Origin: Karalla daura
Taxonomy: Eukaryota; Chordata; Actinopteri; Chaetodontiformes; Leiognathidae
Length of the DNA stretch: 64,000 bases
NCBI GenBank assembly: GCA_029224185.1
Contig: CM055206.1
Span: 15,725,547 to 15,789,546 of the forward strand
Direction of reading: 5' to 3'
Part shown: positions 1 to 11,240 of the stretch, piece by piece
Layout of the letters: the number at the start of each line of letters is the position of its first letter
How positions within the stretch are numbered: position 1 is the first letter of the stretch
The notes under the pieces: model-generated
The model's database searches: none
What the model saw: the letters and a program-made list of their open reading frames with translations, nothing else
Told to the model about the DNA's origin: nothing
Position numbers and translations under genes: made by a program

Positions 1-1447
1 ACAGACATCAATGCACTTGTTTCCAGAAAGTGTCTATATTATTGTACTGGTTGGTATGTATTTAAAAAATGAATTCATCCAGGTGGAATTTGCAGTATTG
101 CTCAACTTTGATACATAGGGATAATTACAACAGGTTTATTTACAACTTGCGTCACATTCTTATCAGCTTTGAACTTTATTTTGAAAAGCAACAGCGATCG
201 TTCTCTTCAAAAGGATTGCAAACAGGATGATGTCACTACATATAACAGTGTGTCAAGCAACTTTAGCTATTCCTTCAGTCAAATATTTTGCCAAAATGTC
301 TGAACCGCTTGAGTTGGAAGCTCTTTAAAGCTGACAGTGAGCAAACCTGACCTGAGCTAACACGAACAATCTCCCATGGCCCAGTAAAACACAGCTGCAC
401 AAAGTTACCCTCCGCCCCGTGCACCACTAACCTTGGCCCCGGTTTAAAAGTTGTGCCATCATCCGACTGCTTGTGTTTCTTGTCCATTCAGATTTCTGAC
501 AATGCAGCTGCATTCCCAGATCCGAAACGCTGGTTAGCGCGCTGCTATTATTACAACGAGGGCAGCGCTCAGAGGAGAGGGCTCTTGGCAGGCAGCAGGC
601 CTGCTCCGTCCCTGGATGAGGAGGATAAATCTGTTTGGGGAGAGCGAACGATCAAAACTCTCCCCTCCATCATCAACTTTTCGAGACACTTAACCCCCTA
701 CAGCAGCGAAGCTGTATGGCGGCCAAGAAATGAGTTTAGCTCGCAGCTGTGAATCTATGTAGTTGAGAGAGACACGAGTGGAAAAATCCCAGAAAAGTAC
801 GGAAAACGTGTTCTAATTAAAGGGAACTTAGAACAGTCGAATATGAGTTGAATTTAGAAGCTATGGGATATTGGTTTCATCAGAGCTCCTTCAGATGCTT
901 TTATCAGGCTTTTTGAAACCCTGTTTGGTGTGGGAATGTAATTTATTCAGGCCGCTTCATGCTTATCTGGCAACCGTACGTCGGCCTTGCACTTACAATG
1001 ATCATGTGACATGACTGAGAGTCAGATACTGAGAAAGGACCAGGTGCAGAGACACTTACACTGGACTCGCCTCCCCTCGCTAACCCATATACACAAACTG
1101 TTTCGGGGAGGTTGGGGGTGGTAAATTTTACACCACAATCTGTCTTTGTTCAGATTTGCTCCCTTTTCCAACTTCCATTTCATCACCAAAGATGTATATA
1201 TGAATGAGAATGTGATGATGATGTTATTCAACAAAGCCAAGCCACAAGTGGTTTTTCAATCTGCCCTCCCCCTTTAAGCTGAATTAGCTCATTGTATACA
1301 AGGTGAAATAGCGCAATTACTATGTCCAGAATCTGACAAATACAAAATGTATTACCACTACATGCAACTATCTGCCAATATGTTATCAAGAGGGCTTCTA
1401 CAGTGCTGTTGGATTAATGTGACGTTGCCAACTGAGCCAGCTGGACC
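1..1447. other. non-coding sequence, no gene seen
   Basis: No repeat or gene is recognisable here. The longest open frame (453-752, plus, 99 codons) has no recognisable domain, and a second frame overlaps it on the other strand near its start. Base composition is ordinary for fish intergenic or intron sequence. Confidence 0.6.
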
Positions 1448-1482
1448 ACCACACGCACACACGCACACACACACACACACAC
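1448..1482. repeat. (CA)n microsatellite
   Basis: About 35 bp of CA dinucleotides, interrupted twice by CG near the left end. The interruptions suggest an older array with point mutations. The open frame crossing it (1347-1583) reads as HT repeats and is not a gene. Confidence 0.95.
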
Positions 1483-1821
1483 CTATGTACACTATATGCA
1501 CACTAGCACTTACACGCTGTCTCCTTCGCAGTTATGAGATGAAAGATGAGCCTGTGAACTTCACAGGAGAGGAACACTCATAGCATCAGAGGCGGCCAGT
1601 TGATGCGAGTGAATTAATCATCTGCATCGCTCCATCCCAAATACTCCTCCATGAGCTAATGGAAGAACTGCTGCGGCGGGAGGGGGAGGAACGGACGTGT
1701 TGATGAGCAATGTCCCAGATATTTACAGGCCAAATCCAGGGCTGCAGCCTGTTCCACTACCTGCCTGTCAGCCACCCCGTCATCTGCTCTGTTTTTTCCT
1801 GTCTATTTCTGTCTCCCTCTG

Positions 1822-1825
<4 letters not shown>

Positions 1826-1862
<37 letters not shown>

Positions 1863-1865
1863 CTC
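1826..1865. repeat. (CT)n microsatellite
   Basis: About 40 bp of nearly pure TC/CT, with one G at 1860. It produces Ser-Leu repeats in the plus-strand 169-codon frame (1710-2219) and Arg-Glu repeats in the overlapping minus-strand frame, so both frames look spurious. Confidence 0.95.
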
Positions 1866-2458
1866 ACTGAAGTCTTGGCTGAGAGTATGCGAGATGAAAA
1901 GAAAACAAAATGCCTTTTGATCCAGCAGCCTTGTGTTACAGCTCTGTCAAAGAGCATTACCCTGATAACCCAACCAAAAAAAATCAGCCACGGGGTATCA
2001 AAGCCAGATATCCAGACCTTTAACGCGCTGCCCATTAAAGCCGCAGCACAAAGTACAGACAAAGCTGACTGGAAGGGAAAGCGGCAGAATGGACAGGACA
2101 AGCCATGCCAAGTCCGTTTCTCATTTCGTTTTCTCCCTCTCACTCATTTTTCTTTCTTCGTGCTTTCCTACAGCCGGGCAGCACAAAAGTCATCTGAATT
2201 CAGCCAACAGCGTTTTTAGTTAGGATCGCTCTGATCAAATAACTGTGAACTGCACGCAATGTTGCATTGTTGGCAGTTACACTGTTTCATGTTTGACACA
2301 CTCGGCGAGACGGGAGAGTGATATTTCCATCCTGTTATGCGCAGAATGGGAGAAAATAATGCAGGGGACCTTTGAAACTGCCAGGAAGATGAATTCACTT
2401 CAGTTGCTGTGAGAGGCACACCTTTGCTATAACCTTGTTTCAACACGACCGACTCTTG

Positions 2459-2460
<2 letters not shown>

Positions 2461-2541
<81 letters not shown>
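2461..2541. repeat. long uninterrupted (CT)n microsatellite
   Basis: About 80 bp of pure CT without interruption, the longest simple repeat in the window. Pure, long polypurine/polypyrimidine tracts can adopt triplex (H-DNA) structures and are usually length-polymorphic. The two small open frames across it encode only SL or RE repeats. Confidence 0.98.
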
Positions 2542-2543
<2 letters not shown>

Positions 2544-2740
2544 AGCTTCCGTCCCGATCGCCTTTTGTCTGTCTTGGGGGTCGGAGAAGTGAGATCACCA
2601 TCACATTTGAGTTATAAATAATTGACAAACGATGGCAAAAATCGTGTGTGTTGCTAACGCCGCGCTCAGAAGTGTTTTGTTTACTAAAGAGTGTGTTCAG
2701 CGCATTTGCATGAAAAAGGCTTTTCAGCAGCCGGATGATT

Positions 2741-2755
2741 AAAAAAAAAAAAAAA
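2741..2755. repeat. poly(A) run
   Basis: Fifteen consecutive A. No obvious retroposon body precedes it, so I call it only a homopolymer. An ATTTGCAT octamer-type motif lies about 35 bp upstream (near 2704). Confidence 0.85.
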
Positions 2756-5538
2756 CTATTCAGGGATGGTTCGCCGCCGGCTTCAAAGCCAATCCTCCAC
2801 AGAGCACCGGGGCTATTTTGTTACGTTGCACAAAAAGCGCGATCATAGAGATAAATGCGGCAGAAAAAAAAATCAAATAAATTGCTGTCAATTATTTTCA
2901 AATACACTTTATGCGAGGATACACTTTAGCCACACTTGTATGAATGAACTGCCGAGGAGTTTTTGCAGAGCAGACAACAACAGGAGAGTGAAAAGTCAAG
3001 CAGCCTCGGGGAGAGAATAGCGCCTGGATGGAGCGAGGAGTTGGAGAGGCAACGATTAGTGTTTCCACAGGCGCCAGGTTTAAGTATACAGCAAAGTAAC
3101 ACAGTGTACTCTTGTTTTCCCGAACCATTTTGTACTCTGTCTAAGCACTTCAGTCCTTTTTAGGGCTTTAAAAGACACAAAATGCTATTTCATGCTCCCG
3201 GATGATCTTCAAAGCTCCACTTTTATCAGCCCGTTCAGGGTGTGGAGAAGACGAGAAGCAGACGTGGACGGGACACCGAGGCTCGTATCAGCGCTAAGCT
3301 GTCAGAACATCCTCAACAACAAATCATAAATAGGCCTCTCAGACTGCCCTCATTCCATCTAATGGGTAATATATTAACAGAGAAGTGTTACTGTTAGGTA
3401 ACTGACTGTTTTTTAATGTTGTCCGACAGTTTAATTTGTCCTGTCTTGAATGATTTGGTTCCTATTTAATCCACCTCAGCTCCTCCAGCTGATATCGGGA
3501 CCAAATGGTGAACAGCCCCTTTTCTGCTCTGACACATGGTTTCCAGGTCACTTTCACACCTGTAGTCAGGCTCATTTGATTCACACAAAAGGTGGAAAAA
3601 ATGAAATAGGTCTATCTGCATGATTGCCTTTTTGCGCTGACCCTGTTCTCTGTTCTTAGTGTTGTTTTTTTTCCTAATATCTTTTATGGACTAACCAGGA
3701 GAAGTGACGAGCTTCAGGGAGTAAAGATGATGTCTGTCACGATGACATTGAGACTGAACAGGTGCCGTCCTGCTTCATCAGTGCTACATGGACCCTTCTG
3801 CTGAATCGAATTCTGGTGACAAAACGTGCCGGGGCACATTACCCTACCTCCATAACAAAAAGGAAACCATTTGTCTTCATTTCAGTGTCACACCGGTGCA
3901 GAATAATACATGAATTAAAACTCGACACACCTCCGTGGCCCCCTTCTGAGGCTAGCGCTCACTTTGGAACTGCTCTTTCTATTTCCACATAAAGAACTGG
4001 CTCTGTGCTTGGAAAACCATCCATAGCGCCACTTCTTTGCTGGACCAGAAATAAGAAGCAGCTACATCAAAGGCTGGAGGGAGGCCATGTTATTGAGACC
4101 GCTGAAAACAACAATTTTGCATTTTATTTTGGCTCCGAGCCAGAACTTGAACTGTTTTCTTCCCCTGCTATAATGTGGTGGTGAGTTACACATTAACCTA
4201 CTTGGACAGACTGAACGTAATATCTGTTTAATTTTCAAAAAGCAGATGTAATTAACAAGTTAAACTTTAGAGTCGATATCACAAGTGGTTGCCTTCATCT
4301 CTATAATTCTGTGTTAGTCACACACACCTCTCCAGTGTGATGAAAATCTACAAAAGGCCGCCCTCGGGTTGGAGTTTTTCTTAACGCCATTGAATTTGAA
4401 ATGACTTTTTTCACATCGGCCTTATCAAACTCAGAGTTTGTTTCCACAGAACAAAGTAGGTTCGCTGTGAAGTTTTAGTTCGGTGCCATTTTTATTCTGC
4501 ATGAGTTTCCACCTGATGAACCTTGGAAGAATCTGCACTTAATATTCAACGCCTCAGAGTTTAACGCAATAATGTTCAGCCCTCTCTTGCAGCAGACTTT
4601 GTCAGCTTTTACTGATACTGTGAAACAACAGCCCTCCGACAATTAATTGCATTTTAAGCAGGAATCATAAATTATCCTAACACTCCTGTGTGTTATTTAC
4701 TGGCTGTCCAGAGATCCCCTCGACTCCAGGGGTTTGCTGTTGCTGTTGCTGGACCTGACATCATCATGAAATAGTTCTTAAGCATCCCACAGGAACCCTG
4801 GACAACTCCCAACCCCTCTTTTCCTGCCCAAGAAAGTAAAATAGTGTAGAAGGTCTGCAGATCTGAACTCATGAGCATGAGCTTCAAATCAAAGAGCACT
4901 TATTCATCGGGTGAAACAAATAGACGAGTCAGCGCTCACGCCACCTCGTCGGACAGATCAATGGTGGATGTCAAACACGGCTAATTAAAGATTTAATCAG
5001 AAGTCACGTACATGAGCAGCAGCGTAGCATTGTGCTGGCCACGGGGAGGAACGATTGGCCTCTCTAATTGTTGATTGTTCATGCTAATGTACAAAGCAGG
5101 GCCTCGAGTATCATCATTACCAGGCGTCCGCCAGCTCTTTATCAATACTCACCGTGAGCTCTTTCTACATCATAATGATCAGAGATTGACTGACTTAATA
5201 CAAATCTTCAGATTAGAAAAAAATGCACTCCCCAAAGTTGCTGCATGGGGAGAAGTGTGTTCTATACAACACGGCTCTATACAAAACACTCACAAATGCA
5301 TTAGCAGTTTTCCGTATTTTATTTTGCCTTTGCACGTCCCGTCTTTTCAAGCTGCCCGTGGAAATGTGTGTAGGTCTAAAAAAAAAAAATCAACACTTAC
5401 ACCATTGTGATGATATACTGTTGGGTCTAGTTAGAGGACGATTTATTCACAAAATTGAAAACCGAATAAGCGCAGGAATGCACCAACTCCTCTGTCAAGT
5501 ATTATATTGAATTAATAAAGAGTAGAGTTCAACATTCT

Positions 5539-5555
5539 CAGTCAGTCAGTCAGTC
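5539..5555. repeat. (TCAG)n short tandem repeat
   Basis: About four copies of the tetranucleotide TCAG/CAGT in a row. Confidence 0.85.
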
Positions 5556-6176
5556 GATAAAAAAAAGTTATGAATAATTTATAAAGTTTTCTTCTTTTTT
5601 TAGTTAGCCAGAGATTTGCAGAGTTTTTGATTGTTTGATAACAATATCAATATGAAAACAAACACATATAGTACACATGACTAAGTTTAAATGAAGCAAT
5701 GTGCCACTTTCTTTTTGCTTTTTCATCCTCCTGTTCTGATTTATTCTGGGGGGGTCGTTGACGATGTTGTTGTGTGCCGTTGCCGTGGTTACGGAGTACG
5801 CAGGCAGACTTTGATACAGTCGGCTGAGCAGCTAAAAGCAACACACTGTTCTTTATCAATTTCACCATATTGTTTGCTGTCCGGGCCACTTTTTAATCTA
5901 CTTCCTGTGTGTGGTTCTGTGTGGCTGCTTTAGCGTTACTTCGGATAGATCCGGTTATGGCCGGTCGGCGCTACGTCGCATTAAATATTCCATCCGTAGA
6001 TGTGTAGGATTAACAGCAGTTCATCGTTTTCCCACACAGCTCTGTCCCCCGAGTCGAAGCGTTCTGGTAGCAAATGGCCCGTGATTGTGTTCCGGTGTTC
6101 TGGATCCTCCCTCCTACAAAATCTACAGCTGGCAAGATTGTCACATTCAATAAATGTCAATCAGACCTCAATAGTG

Positions 6177-6219
6177 CCCCCCCCCCCTCCACCCCTCCCC
6201 ACCCCCTCTGCCCCCCCCT
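6177..6219. repeat. C-rich low-complexity tract
   Basis: Runs of 10 and 8 C with short T/A interruptions. The overlapping small frames read as proline runs and are not evidence of coding. Confidence 0.9.
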
Positions 6220-7390
6220 TAAACATTTTTCCAACAGCAGCCAGAGTTTGAGTTTTCTCATCGACTCCGGGGTCATGCTATGCGAAGTGTTGGAATAGCG
6301 TCGAGAGCTGAGATGTCATTACCGACTCTTTGCTGCTGTTCCCATTATAAAAGATCAAGTGAAACAGCAGCTGCTTTGCTGCCTCTGGAAAGCTGTGATA
6401 ATAATTGTGTGTGGTTTGTGCGTACGTGTGTGCGTGCGTGTGTGCGGTTGAGAGAACACTGCATGCGTCTGAGAAAGAGAAGAAAGACCCATAAAAGCAG
6501 ACTTTTACTACTTGTGTCAGTCGTACGGTATCATTTCAGCTAAACGCTTCACTCCATAAAAGGAAAGAAATGTTTTCCAATATAAGCAGGGGCGGTAAAA
6601 GTTTGGACACGCTACACCGTCCTCCGACAGATGCATACCTATCAGCCTTAACCAGATCATCTCAAGGTCAAAGGGAATTTTCTCTGTAAGGGAATCCACT
6701 CCACCAAAAAACTGTTTAATATGGCGGTCGTATCATGCTGAGTTAGCCTTTAAAGCCAACCGCCATTACTTTCTCAGAGTGAGTGATGAGAGGCCACAGT
6801 CAAAAGCATATGTAACGGCATAGTCAGCTGAAGTCGGCCTTTCCTGTTATTGCTTCATACACTAGATACTATAAATTTCACATAAACAATTATTATCTCC
6901 ACCCAGATAGAGTTCCCTCCTTCTGGAAACATACACGGGCCCCTAAAGGATCAATCCCCACCACATCTCTCTCTCCATCTCCGACCTCTGCGCCGATGTC
7001 CAAATAGATAATAAGAAAATAATGAAATGCTTTCTGGATAACCTATGTCTCATAAAGAATAGGTCCGGAGTGAATATGAATCTGCTGAATCCATTTTTGT
7101 GCTGCGTAAAAACATGTTCTAATGTCAGGTTGCAGTTACCTTTTGGAAACCGCAACACGGAAGGGCCCAAAACTGCAGTTACTCAAATGGCAACTCGAGC
7201 CAATCCCCCGTAGACCTCTATATTAAAATTACAGCGGGAATTACAGGAGAGATAAACATGTTTAAACCTGGAAAGAAATAAGACTTTGGGTCTTCTGTGG
7301 CTAATAAGCCTTGTCTCCACAACTGCTCATTTTGAGGGCTTTTGTACAACCCATCGATCCATTAGCTTCGTCTTTTTTTATTGTGGTGTG

Positions 7391-7605
7391 CAGAGGGAAA
7401 AGGCAGGGCCTACACCCTGGACATGTTGTCAGTCAATGACGCCCTATTCACTGATACACTCGCACCTTGGGACCATTTAAAGTCTCCAACTTTTTAACAA
7501 AATGAGAGTATTTAGTAGACATGGGAAAGCATGCAAGCTCTACGTAGGGAGGGATTCAAATCAAGGAGTGGAAAAATGGCTTCTCACCAATCCACCGTGT
7601 CACCT
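7391..7605 (-). mobile_element. diverged fish SINE copy (tRNA-derived, DANA/mermaid or V-SINE-like)
   Basis: Read on the plus strand, the copy shows the usual fish SINE landmarks in reverse-complement order. These are a 'tacaccctgga' block near 7410, a weak 'gtctcc' block near 7483, an altered 'catgcaagctc' block near 7530, a 'gggattcaaat' block (complement of the B box) near 7551 and 'ccaccgtgtcacc' near 7592. It is the most diverged copy in the window. Assignment to the DANA/mermaid or V-SINE group comes from remembered family hallmarks, not from a search. Confidence 0.6.
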
Positions 7606-9039
7606 TTAAATATTACCCATTCTTTTATATTGATGTGTTTGGGTACATGCATCTAAAGGCCGGCCACTTTGAGATCGAATGGAATCCCAATACTGCACTT
7701 TTCATTGAGTGTAAAGAAAGAAACTAATGACTGACTCAACGACTGTGATTTGCCACAGGGTTGTGAGCAGAAATTATCTTGTTGATCGAAGCCTGAGTCT
7801 GGAATTGACCCTTGACTCTGCTTTTAAAGTAGAGACAAGGGTCAAGCGGGAGGAGACAAAGCGTGCAATCCAGATTCTGAGTTGGTTCGTGTTTTGTGGC
7901 AGGTAACGAGGTTAAATAATGTGTTGTCACACTCTTCACTCACAAGCACCGGTCGAGAAGCTTTTCTTGGCCCGTGTTGTTTAGAAGATCATTAGCCCTG
8001 GTAATTGTCTGCAAGTTCAAGTGTTTAGTCCGACTTTTCACTGTTTGGATCCCTTCCAAGTGAAGGGCTGTGTGCATGTAGGTCACAGCACCCTCGCCCA
8101 CAGAGAGTACAATGACAACACCGTCGATGCTGCACATGCACAATAATTAGACGTGCAGTATGTCACACATTATAATGAGCTGTGCATGCTCGGCTGGAGA
8201 AGTGACACCGACATTAGTTCATCACACACCATAAACGTAAGTAGTTTTAGCAATGCACCACTTCAGTATTTCAAGAAACATATATCAGAAAAATTGGAGG
8301 CAGGGTAAAGACTGCAGGGGACACGACCTTGGTGTCATGGATCGCAGCCATGATGGACCTGAGTGAAGGGATGGAAGAAGGATGAGTGGTGCCGTTAACC
8401 TTTCGATGTAATGTTTTACAGAGATAAGAATATTTCTGCAATTTTCTCCTGAAATTTCAAAGGTCACATTGTCAGCAGAGCGGATTTTATGTCTTTGCTT
8501 TTCAGACAGCTTTCCTCACACAGCGACGGCAAGGTGTAGTGCAAGTAAAGCTGCCCATGACCTGCAGAATAAAAAGCCAAACAATAGGCTCCCCAAACCC
8601 CAGAAAAGAGAGAGCCTCACTTGACTACTGCTGTTGCACTGCTACAAAGCGTGCAGCATTATCATTTATGATGCTAAAGTGATGTAACACATTTTCACCG
8701 CAGCCCTCGGTAACTTTTAGCTGCCAACAAAGACGAGTGAAAAGGAGCTAACCTTACTGTATTCAGTTACTCTCCCGCAGCTAAAAATGAGCAGCTCAGT
8801 GGAAAGAACAAGAGAAACATTTTCCCAGTGAGAGAATCTGTTTGGAGTTTCTGCTCAAAACACAGGTAGCGAAGGCGAGCGACTGTGTCATGGAGATTGT
8901 GAAGCAGCAAGAGAAGAGCCTGCGAAACATATTAAGTGATTTCAGCGAGTCGCTATCTGGACTACATTGATATTTTGATTTGAGATGAACACAGAGTAGT
9001 GCTGGAAAGTTTATTTGGTTTGAAATTCAGTGTTGTTTA
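7606..9039. other. non-coding sequence, no gene seen
   Basis: Unique-looking sequence without recognisable coding or repeat structure. Short open frames (60-67 codons) on the minus strand have no domain features. Confidence 0.55.
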
Positions 9040-9296
9040 TTTGCTGGAGCCGATCTCCAGCACACATGGTGCGAAGGCAGGGGGTACACCCTGGAGAGGT
9101 CACCAGTCTATTACATGATACACACACCGTTAGAGGCTCCAGTCAGATTACACATGCATCTCTTTGGACTGAGTACCCAGAGCAACCCACACACATACAA
9201 GCAAAACATGCAAACTCCTCACAGCAATGCGCCCAAATGGGATTCAAACCAGAGACCTTCTCACTGTGAGACTAGTCAGTGAACCACTGCGTCCAT
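9040..9296 (-). mobile_element. near-full-length fish SINE copy
   Basis: This is the clearest minus-strand copy. Left to right it carries 'gatctccagcacaca', 'gggtacaccctggagagg', 'caccagtctattac', a 'ctccagtc' block, 'tttggactg', 'acatgcaaactcctcac', 'gggattcaaaccagagacc', 'ttctcactgtgag' and 'gaaccactgcgtcc'. Its right end corresponds to the tRNA-like head (B box read in reverse near 9238-9250). The body is therefore transcribed right to left. Divergence shows as scattered substitutions and small gaps. Confidence 0.8.
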
Positions 9297-11094
9297 GTCA
9301 AAAAGTAACTAAATAAAGAAATAAAACTGTGAACTGTGAAAATCTGGGATTTAATTCAGTGCTAAATTGGAACTCGTGAGAGACAACATGGTAGCTCTGT
9401 TGCCTCAAAAACTGCTTTTCGAATACTTTGTAAACTACCAGATTCCTCTAATGTTTCCTCACAGGTTAGAATCCACAGACTCAGACCCCTGCAAGCCTTC
9501 TGGAGTTCTTTTGGATCGCCCAGATGAAAACACGAGGCTCCAGCATTCATACGTATGAGCAACATGAAAAATGCAGAAACTGACTTTTCCAAGCTGCCAC
9601 AATAAATATACAGAATATTGGATTGATCGGTGCGTAAGAACCCACATAGCTCCAGCTGATAAATATAGATAGGCACTGTATTCTTAATATGCGTAGCTTT
9701 CTATTTGCCTCTGTGTTGCAAATCATGGCTTGATGTGTTGAGAAGAAGGTGCTGCAAATAGGATGCTGAATACTGTACAGCTTTCTCTCTCTCTCTCTGT
9801 CTGTCTCGCTCTCTCTGTCCGTCTGGCTCAGATGGGCTCGATCTGGCTTTCTGTGTTGGACTTTGTGCAGAAGCCCGCACTGATGAAGGGCCTCACTCAG
9901 AGTGATGCAGAAATAAATAGGCGAGACCAATGTAGGACTGCTTGCCGATTGATTTTCAGAGGCGATCCTTGTATCATCCTTGGCTCTGATATCCTATCTG
10001 TCTCCGTGTCGGCCCCCAGATACCCATCTGAGATGAAAAACCCAGACACAGCGCCATGTAATAGCGCATTGAACCCGGGGCACTGGGGCTTTTCAATCAT
10101 ACCCCAGATGGAATGAATGCCCCTGCACGCAGTGTTAGCATTAGTTATTCTCTCACCACTGATTCATGCCTTTGGAATAGAAAAATAACTGGACACATTT
10201 TTTTCAAAATCACACATGTCAAGATGGGTGTTTTTGAAGTGTTGAGGTGAACTTTCTTTTTGAAGGAACCCACAGAAGTTCACCTTCATGGCTGTCTTTG
10301 TATTTTCGCAGGACTCTTTCAGTCATTGTTCAGTGTTATAATCACATTCAGCGCAGCTCTGAAAACAGGTCACTCGCTGCAGCACTATTTGTGACAAGTG
10401 TGAATGGGCCAGCATTCCTTAAAAGCTGCGTCTCGACCAACCCGCAATACAAATTTTCAGTCCCAGGATCTACTTTTTAAGGAGATATAACTTTTTTTTT
10501 CTCAGCTCGCAGTCTTCAGTCTGCATTTCCACCAAGGCTTAAACAGCTGCATAGATTAGGCAAATTGGTCTACTAATGTATGAAAAAGGGTGAGCTGTGT
10601 TTCGTTACTTTTGTATCGCCGTCATTCCATCAAATGAAGGGTTTCCTTCTTTTGCGTACAGCCTGCTCTCTCAGAAAAAGGTGGAACTACACATTCCTGT
10701 GTGTAGTGTGTGTGGTCGGAGGAGAAGGAATACTTCTACAAACAAGTCATCAATGCTTTATTTCAAAAGGAACGGCACATGGACTTCATTTATAAATAAA
10801 GGTAAGACAACGATAACGTTAGATTTTTTTATTAAATGTGTTTGCATATAAATATTTGTGTGATACGGTCTGTATGTGTAAATAACGCTGATATGAGATT
10901 TTAAACTGTCCACCAAAAGCTGCCAATCAAATGGCCGATAAGCTACTCTGTAGCTTTTGTTGATGTTGATTTTAAAAAGTTGTGACTGAAATAAAATGCT
11001 GTAACAAACAACCAAAAATGTTCTTCAGAGGAAGCACCAGCCTCAAAACCTACTGTGCTTCTGGTAAGAGTAGAAATCATTGTTTTTCTCTCTC
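9297..11094. other. non-coding sequence with a CT-rich tract
   Basis: No recognisable gene. It contains a CT/CTGT low-complexity tract at 9781-9825, listed separately. Several overlapping open frames on both strands at 9362-10116 have no recognisable domains. Confidence 0.55.
9781..9825. repeat. CT/CTGT-rich low-complexity tract
   Basis: Pyrimidine-rich (CT)n run degrading into CTGT and CCGT units. Confidence 0.9.
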
Positions 11095-11240
11095 CCAAAC
11101 TGGGACTTTTTGTGCGGTACACTATCCCAAGAACTTAACTAAGCCCCTGGTGACTGTGGTAAATACAAGTTCCTCCAAAGGTTCCTATAGTCCCTGGGGA
11201 GAGTTCCTGTGGCAGCAAGCTGGCTTGTTTGCTGCTCGTG
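11095..11240. mobile_element. possible decayed DNA-transposon fragment with repeated GTTCCT words
   Basis: Between 11170 and 11211 the word GTTCCT occurs three times, together with the GGGACT/AGTCCC and AAGAACTT words typical of some short fish DNA-transposon derivatives. I could not locate a matching terminal inverted repeat or a target-site duplication. It may instead be ordinary sequence. Confidence 0.25.

Larger units (their letters stand above)
2756..7390. other. non-coding sequence with minor simple repeats
   Basis: No gene is recognisable. It holds a short (TCAG)n run at about 5539-5555 and a C-rich run at 6177-6219, listed separately. Open frames are all below about 115 codons, without domain signatures, and overlap on both strands. 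Around 5690-6000 the sequence is richer in CpG than its flanks, but I see no splice or promoter context. Confidence 0.55.

Noticed and set aside
1710..2219. 169-codon plus-strand open frame
   Set aside because: It runs through the (CT)n array at 1826-1865 (Ser-Leu repeats), is overlapped by a 128-codon minus-strand frame, and has no recognisable domain or splice context.
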